DNA from: Blastomonas natatoria
GTDB taxonomy: Bacteria > Pseudomonadota > Alphaproteobacteria > Sphingomonadales > Sphingomonadaceae
Length of the DNA stretch: 64,000 nt
Direction of reading: 5' to 3'
Assembly (NCBI RefSeq): GCF_003201955.1
Contig: NZ_QJJM01000016.1
Location: forward strand, 1-64,000
Under the pieces are notes generated by a model, which did no database searches, was not told the DNA's origin, and saw only the letters and a list, made by a program, of their open reading frames with translations. The position numbers were made by a program, and so were the translations under genes. Shown here piece after piece: positions 59,388-64,000 of this stretch (position 1 is its first letter; every line of letters starts with the position of its first letter).

Positions 59388-61028
59388 TCAGACGCTGTTG
59401 AGCTGCTGCAGAAATTCGCTGCTGGACCGGCGCAATCGGCCTGCCTGGTCCTGCAGGCTCACGGTGATGGCGCGCATATCGGCTGCCAGACGCTGTATCT
59501 CCCCCGCATGGCTGCCGACGTTGCGGGCGGTTTCTTCCATGCTGCAGACATCGCTGGCAACCTGGGCGGCATGGTCCGTGATATTGGCGGTTGCCTTGCC
59601 CTGATCAGCGATGACCGATGCAATCTGGACCGCACCCTCATTGACCAGTTCGATCTGGTCAGAGATCGAGTTTATCCGGGTTTCTGCCAGCGTCATCTGG
59701 GTGCGGATGCCATCGACCGTATGGCCCACGGCATTGATGGCGCCCCGCGTCTGGCCCGCCAGTTGCTTGACCTCGTTGGCGACCACCGCAAATCCGCGCC
59801 CCGCCTCGCCAGCACGAGAGGCCTCGATCGATGCGTTCAGCGCCAGCAAATTGGTGTGAGAGGCGATTTCCTCGATCAGATGCGCGATCTGGGATGCCTT
59901 GGCTGCTTCCTCCGCCAGCGCAGCAAGCGCGTCGCTGCCGTCGCGCGATGACAGGCGCGCCAGCGTCGCTGCGCGATGCTGAACCTCGATCTGGGCGGCA
60001 ATGGTGGTCGTCGACGCGCTGAGTGCGCGGGCTGCGCTCGCGACATCCTGCACGGATCGGCCTACATTGCTGGCCCGCACCGTGACGATCCCGGCGCTGG
60101 CATTGGTCTGGGCGCCGATGGCATTCAGCGCGTCGGCGCTGTCCGTCAATCGGCTGATGGCGTCGCTCAGCTGCTCGATCGTCTGCAGCACCGACCGGTC
60201 AAAGGCGCGCGCAAGGCTGGCCATGCCCGAACGCCACTCGGCCGCGTGGCGCTGATCCCGCTCGGCAAGCATCCTCTGGGACCGGAGATCCGTCTCGGCC
60301 TTGTTCCTGAGCTGTTGCTGATCGACAGCGAACTCGCGTTCACGCGCTTCTGCCAGTTCGCGCGACTGGATGATCGACTGCGCGAAAAAGTTCCAGATCA
60401 GAATGTTGGTGCGCCACAGGGCAATCAGATAAATGATCAGCAACAGATATAGCGCGGTCGGCACACTGGTGTCGGTCAGCTGGATGGCAAATACCAGACC
60501 GGCGCCCGATCCGAAAATCCAGATCAAGTTGGTGGTCGGCACAGCAAAGGAGCCCAACGCCCCCACGGCGATATGAGCGACCGCTACGAGCAACCCCAGC
60601 ACCCGGATGGCCTGGCTCGGCGACAGCAGCATGCCGATGGTGATCATCGACCAGGCGAATATGGAAAACACGATGACGGCGCGCAGCCAGAGGTTCAGGC
60701 GGGCGAGGTCCCTGTCAAGATGCACATCTTCGCCGGTCAGCTTCAGTGCCTGCAAGTGGATCAGGCAAAAGACGGTCACCGCAAGCACGATGCCGATGGA
60801 ACCGGCAACCACCCACGGACTGCCGCTCTGGCCCCAGCTGAACCAGCTCACCACCGGCCCGGTGATCACGACTGCCGGAACCAGAGCAACCGAACCCTTG
60901 CTCGCATGCAGAAATTGCGCGAGGCGAAAGACTCGGCCTGCCTTGGAATCATCCGCCAGATCGACACGGACAGTATCCGGCGTGACTCGCAGATGCACGG
61001 ACATATCCAGCCATAATTGGCGCGACAT
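59388..61028 (-). CDS. Methyl-accepting chemotaxis-like signal transducer (copy 1)
   Basis: This 546-residue protein has at least six hydrophobic N-terminal segments (about 45-230) and no periplasmic sensor domain. The cytoplasmic region is a coiled coil ending in the MCP hairpin tip: [20 protein letters not shown] and [20 protein letters not shown]. There is no HAMP domain in the usual place. It resembles the copy at 61361-63022 along its length, at roughly half identity by eye in the C-terminal half. It would act through CheW/CheA or an independent kinase. AGGGAG lies 8 bases before the ATG. The gap of about 90 bases to the hslU remnant contains AT-rich promoter-like sequence. Confidence 0.92.
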   Translation of the reverse strand: MSRQLWLDMSVHLRVTPDTVRVDLADDSKAGRVFRLAQFLHASKGSVALVPAVVITGPVVSWFSWGQSGSPWVVAGSIGIVLAVTVFCLIHLQALKLTGEDVHLDRDLARLNLWLRAVIVFSIFAWSMITIGMLLSPSQAIRVLGLLVAVAHIAVGALGSFAVPTTNLIWIFGSGAGLVFAIQLTDTSVPTALYLLLIIYLIALWRTNILIWNFFAQSIIQSRELAEAREREFAVDQQQLRNKAETDLRSQRMLAERDQRHAAEWRSGMASLARAFDRSVLQTIEQLSDAISRLTDSADALNAIGAQTNASAGIVTVRASNVGRSVQDVASAARALSASTTTIAAQIEVQHRAATLARLSSRDGSDALAALAEEAAKASQIAHLIEEIASHTNLLALNASIEASRAGEAGRGFAVVANEVKQLAGQTRGAINAVGHTVDGIRTQMTLAETRINSISDQIELVNEGAVQIASVIADQGKATANITDHAAQVASDVCSMEETARNVGSHAGEIQRLAADMRAITVSLQDQAGRLRRSSSEFLQQLNSV

Positions 61029-61122
61029 ACTGGTAACTCCCTAACCTTGCCTTTCGGCGGTATCACCAGCGGTGTTAAGGAGAATTTACCAGAATATATT
61101 CAGTTTGGGGGAGTTGCCGAAC

Positions 61123-61355
61123 CTATTTACTAATGCCGGTGCTATTCACGATGTCACTCAACTGCTGCCTTACGTAATCGGCGTCAATGCTGATCATCTT
61201 GCCGCAATGGTCCATGGCGTTGAAGCTGATCTGTTCAAGCAGCTTTTCCATCACGGTCGGCAGGCGACGTGCACCGGCATGCTCGACCGTTTCGTTCACT
61301 CAAGCGGCGGTCCAAGCCACCTCGGACAAGGCCGATGGGCTCAATACCAGGAAAG
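61123..61355 (-). pseudogene. Degenerate 3' fragment of hslU
   Basis: Read on the minus strand this stretch still encodes most of the last 75 residues of Hsl[16 protein letters not shown] aligns with [15 protein letters not shown] of the intact gene; VMEKLLEQISFNAMDH aligns with [31 protein letters not shown] aligns with [15 protein letters not shown]. An in-frame TGA replaces one Ser (AA-stop-VNET), and a TAG ends it just before the usual C-terminal tail. The truncated side ends 6 bases from the stop of the second chemoreceptor gene. It has no start, no ATPase and no upstream part, so it is non-functional. Confidence 0.88.
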
Positions 61356-61360
61356 GCGGA

Positions 61361-63022
61361 TTACGCTGCCTTGAGTTCGGCCAGAAATGCCGCGCTAGCA
61401 TTTTGCAGAGCGAAAGCTTGCTGCTCGAGTTGCACCGTCAAAAGGCGCATGTCATCGGATACCGATTTGACCCGCTGCGCATTCTGGCTGACGGCATGCG
61501 CGGTTTCCTCCATTGCATGCGCGTCGCTGGCGACCTGCCGCGTGGTAGCGTTGATATCGCTGGTCGCCTCGCCCTGGTCGGCAATCACCCTGGCGATATG
61601 CGCCGCGCCTTCGGTCACTACATCGATCTGGTCGGCGATTGAGTCGATCGTCATTTCAGTGAGGTCCATGCGCGCACGGATGCCCTGAACGGTAGCGTCG
61701 ACCGACTGGATCGCACCGCGTGTCTGGCCGGACAGTTGCTTGACCTCGTGGGCGACGATGGAAAAGCCGCGACCGGCCTCGCCTGCGCGCGCCGCCTCGA
61801 TCGTGGCATTGAGCGCAAGCAGGTTGGTCTGCGAGGCGATGTCGTTGATCAGTGTCGTGATCTCGGAAACCTTCTCCGCCTGGGTCGCCAGCGCACTGAC
61901 GGCAACACTGCCCGACATGCTGGCGCTGCGCGCTGCTGCGGCGGCCTCATGCTGGGTATCGACGCGTTGCGCAATCGCCTTGGCCGACTGGTTGAGCTGT
62001 TCGATCGCGGCGGCGACATGCTGCACCGACAGGCCGACATTGCTGGCACGAGCCGTCACTTCGGTCGCACTGCTGTCGGTTTCCTCGCCGATGGCATGCA
62101 AGGCTGCGGCGCTCTTGCCAAGTTGCGCTAAGGCGTCGGTGAGCCGATCGACCGTCTGCACGACGGATAGCTCGAAGGCGTGGGCCAGATCGGCTCTGGC
62201 CCGGCGACGTTCTTCCATGTGACGGTCGTGCTGCTGTGCGAGCATCCGTTGCGCGAGCAGTTCCTGCTCAGCCCTTTCGCTGGCCTTTTGCTGCTCCGCC
62301 AGAAACCCGCTTTCGCGCGCTTCTGCAAGTTGATGCGATTGCAGGATCGCCTCGGCATAATGGCGCCAAATGACCATGGTGCTGCGCCACAGGATAAAGC
62401 AGAACGTCGCCAGCAGGATATAGAAATAGAACTGCATCGGCTGGCCAGCCACGGCAATTGCAACGCACAGGCCCAGTCCCATCGACGCGAACCAGGCGAG
62501 GTTTGCCATCGGACGCGAAAGATAGCACAGCGTTCCGATCGCGGTTGTCGATATGCTGATCGCTATGGCCATGTCGTGCAGAGGCTCGATCCCCGAGAGC
62601 AGGAGGCCGGCGATAATGGTCGACCAGCCTATCCCGGAAACCAGCGCGACGGCGGTCAAGGCGGTATCAAGGCGCGGCAGGCTTTTCTGAATGCGGTCGG
62701 GCTGGTTTGCAAGCGTCTTCAGCCTCAGAAATATGGGTATATTCGCAACCATGGTCATGAGGCTTACGAGACCGCCAAGCAGGACCATGGCAAAGGCCGG
62801 CGTTTTCCAGGTGACAAGGGCAAGCAGCGCGCTGATCATGAACACCGAAGGGATCATCGGCAGCAGGGCAGCGCTGGTTCGCAGCATCTGACGCCGCGCA
62901 AATTCATCGCCGACCTTTTTCGCGACGAGCTGGCCATGCTGCATGTCAGACCAGATGCCCTGGAAATGAATGGTCATTTCCCGGTAGATTTGACGCAGGA
63001 CTAGGCGCGATCTCCTCGGCAT
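61361..63022 (-). CDS. Methyl-accepting chemotaxis-like signal transducer (copy 2)
   Basis: This 553-residue paralog of the copy at 59388 has the same layout: six or more hydrophobic segments ([60 protein letters not shown]), then a cytoplasmic coiled coil. The MCP tip reads [20 protein letters not shown] and [26 protein letters not shown]...QRMLA and RASNVG.SVQ segments match copy 1. The first 40 residues differ. The ATG at 63022 lacks a strong site; ATG 62977 with GGGA upstream is an alternative start. It lies 103 bases after the hslU stop. Confidence 0.92.
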   Translation of the reverse strand: MPRRSRLVLRQIYREMTIHFQGIWSDMQHGQLVAKKVGDEFARRQMLRTSAALLPMIPSVFMISALLALVTWKTPAFAMVLLGGLVSLMTMVANIPIFLRLKTLANQPDRIQKSLPRLDTALTAVALVSGIGWSTIIAGLLLSGIEPLHDMAIAISISTTAIGTLCYLSRPMANLAWFASMGLGLCVAIAVAGQPMQFYFYILLATFCFILWRSTMVIWRHYAEAILQSHQLAEARESGFLAEQQKASERAEQELLAQRMLAQQHDRHMEERRRARADLAHAFELSVVQTVDRLTDALAQLGKSAAALHAIGEETDSSATEVTARASNVGLSVQHVAAAIEQLNQSAKAIAQRVDTQHEAAAAARSASMSGSVAVSALATQAEKVSEITTLINDIASQTNLLALNATIEAARAGEAGRGFSIVAHEVKQLSGQTRGAIQSVDATVQGIRARMDLTEMTIDSIADQIDVVTEGAAHIARVIADQGEATSDINATTRQVASDAHAMEETAHAVSQNAQRVKSVSDDMRLLTVQLEQQAFALQNASAAFLAELKAA

Positions 63023-63125
63023 CGGATCGCGCTAGCAGAACATGGTTAATCTGGGGCTAACATTGTCTGGCGCTGGTCCGGTCCATCGGCCGGGATCAGC
63101 GCCAGACAGAATGCAATCGCGGCGA

Positions 63126-64000
63126 TCAGAGCACGTATTTGCTCAGATCGGTGTTCTTCGCGATGCCGGTGAGCTGCTGCTTGACGTAATCGGCGTCGAT
63201 GCTGATCGTCTCGCCGCGATGATCCTCGGCGTTGAAGCTGATCTCCTCGAGCAGCTTTTCCATCACCGTCTGCAGGCGACGCGCCCCGATATTCTCGACC
63301 GTCTCGTTCACCGAAGCGGCAATCCGCGCAACTTCGCGCAAGGCTTCTTCGCTGAATTCGAGCTTCAGGTCCTCGGTGCCGAGCAAAGCGCTGTATTGCT
63401 CGGCCAGATTGGCCTTGGTTTGCGTCAGGATATGGAAAAAGTCCTCCTCGCTCAGCGCCTTGAGTTCGACGCGGATCGGCAGGCGGCCCTGGAGTTCAGG
63501 CAGCATGTCACTGGGCTTGGCGATGTGGAATGCGCCCGAGGCGATGAAAAGCACATGGTCGGTCTTCATAGGGCCGTATTTGGTGGCAACGGTCGTGCCC
63601 TCGATCAGCGGCAGCAGATCTCGCTGCACGCCCTCGCGGCTGACCGATCCGCCGCGCACATCGGACACGGCGATCTTGTCGATCTCGTCGAGGAACACGA
63701 TGCCATTGGCTTCCGCATCGGCGAGCGCCACGCGTGCGACATCATCCTGGTCCATGCGCTTTTCGGATTCTTCCTCGATCAGCTTGTCCCAGGCATCGGC
63801 GAGCCGCATCTTGCGCGGCTTGGTGCGCTTCTGGCCGAACGCCTTGCCCATCATGTCGGACAGGTTGATCATGCCGACCTGTCCACCCATGCCGGGGATT
63901 TCCATCGGCATGCTGGGGCTGGCTTCGACCTCGATCTCCACCTCGGTATCGTTCATGTGATTGTCGATGATCCGCTGACGGAAGCTCTGCCGCGTCGCCT
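63126..64000 (-). CDS. hslU: HslU ATPase of the HslUV protease (5' end outside window)
   Basis: This is the C-terminal 290 or so residues of HslU, the AAA+ unfoldase that feeds HslV. The frame runs off the right edge with no start visible. The I domain contains [20 protein letters not shown]. Walker B is [12 protein letters not shown], followed by [38 protein letters not shown], and sensor 2 [17 protein letters not shown]. The C-terminus SKYVL docks into HslV. All these are intact, in contrast with the remnant at 61123-61355. hslV would normally lie upstream, outside the window. Confidence 0.97.
   Translation of the reverse strand, partial: ATRQSFRQRIIDNHMNDTEVEIEVEASPSMPMEIPGMGGQVGMINLSDMMGKAFGQKRTKPRKMRLADAWDKLIEEESEKRMDQDDVARVALADAEANGIVFLDEIDKIAVSDVRGGSVSREGVQRDLLPLIEGTTVATKYGPMKTDHVLFIASGAFHIAKPSDMLPELQGRLPIRVELKALSEEDFFHILTQTKANLAEQYSALLGTEDLKLEFSEEALREVARIAASVNETVENIGARRLQTVMEKLLEEISFNAEDHRGETISIDADYVKQQLTGIAKNTDLSKYVL

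Noticed and set aside
61187-61642. Plus-strand open frames across the hslU remnant and the 3' end of the second chemoreceptor gene
   Set aside because: They are shadows of the minus-strand hslU fragment and of the MCP frame.
1-64000. CRISPR arrays, prophage, insertion sequences
   Set aside because: I saw no regularly spaced repeats, transposase or phage structural genes. The only repeats are the REP pair and the hslU/MCP duplication.

Overview
The window is a GC-rich chromosomal segment of an alphaproteobacterium, most likely of the order Sphingomonadales. Pointers are two large TonB-dependent receptors, a tonB-exbB-exbD-exbD operon, exosortase-A-type glycan genes, an intracellular polyhydroxyalkanoate depolymerase, DUF885 and S9/S10/M24 peptidases typical of sphingomonads, a CCA-encoded tRNA-Lys, and rpsU, rpmB and hslU. 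No phage, insertion sequence, CRISPR array or plasmid function is visible. The genus cannot be fixed from sequence alone.

Layout. 1-403 holds no gene I can support. 0.4-4.7 kb (minus strand) has a secreted protein with three TonB-C-like units, an S10 peptidase and a proline-rich membrane protein. 4.9-9.0 kb has queF, then a lipoprotein beta-propeller phytase divergent from a TonB-dependent receptor, with a Pho-box-like promoter in the shared intergenic region. 9.0-12.0 kb has a thioesterase, a DUF3667 membrane protein and a flavin reductase-crotonase fusion. 12.17-12.38 kb holds a 23-codon gene with its own candidate promoter, leader hairpin, Shine-Dalgarno (SD) site and terminator. 12.5-20.9 kb has a CHASE2-EAL phosphodiesterase, SleB-like hydrolase, GT2 glycosyltransferase, MATE pump and DUF885 protein. 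21-26 kb is dense housekeeping: tRNA-Lys, folK, family 5 UDG, an orphan 2Fe-2S subunit, class II aldolase, SRAP protein, rpsU, an FKBP isomerase and a thioesterase. 26.2-34.1 kb has a second TonB-dependent receptor, divergent Xaa-Pro aminopeptidase and oligopeptidase B, and a secreted hypothetical protein. 34.4-37.2 kb is the TonB energising operon.

37.2-42.7 kb has envelope genes: an Ala/Pro/acid-rich membrane protein, an exosortase-associated glycosyltransferase, a small membrane protein overlapping an O-antigen-ligase-like gene, and an MscS channel. 42.9-47.6 kb has MaoC hydratase, thiolase, an FMN-barrel protein, a dipeptide epimerase and the PHA depolymerase. 47.8-54.8 kb has an ABC exporter with an exported phytase-like esterase gene, an exported Rid protein behind rpmB, tadA, a REP-like pair, a LytS/LytTR two-component pair and a PhnZ-like HD protein. 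54.9-59.2 kb is an envelope quality-control run (OmpA-like protein, M48-PDZ, DsbA-like, M48-TPR). 59.4-64 kb has two paralogous chemoreceptor-like proteins and the 3' part of hslU.

Strongest observations: a decayed copy of the hslU 3' end sits between the two chemoreceptor-like genes, exactly where a tandem duplication of [chemoreceptor + hslU 3' end] would leave it; the 23-codon peptide gene is a compact, self-contained transcription unit that routine gene calling would miss; the flavin reductase-crotonase fusion lacks the usual second crotonase glutamate; and the phytase promoter matches phoA architecture.
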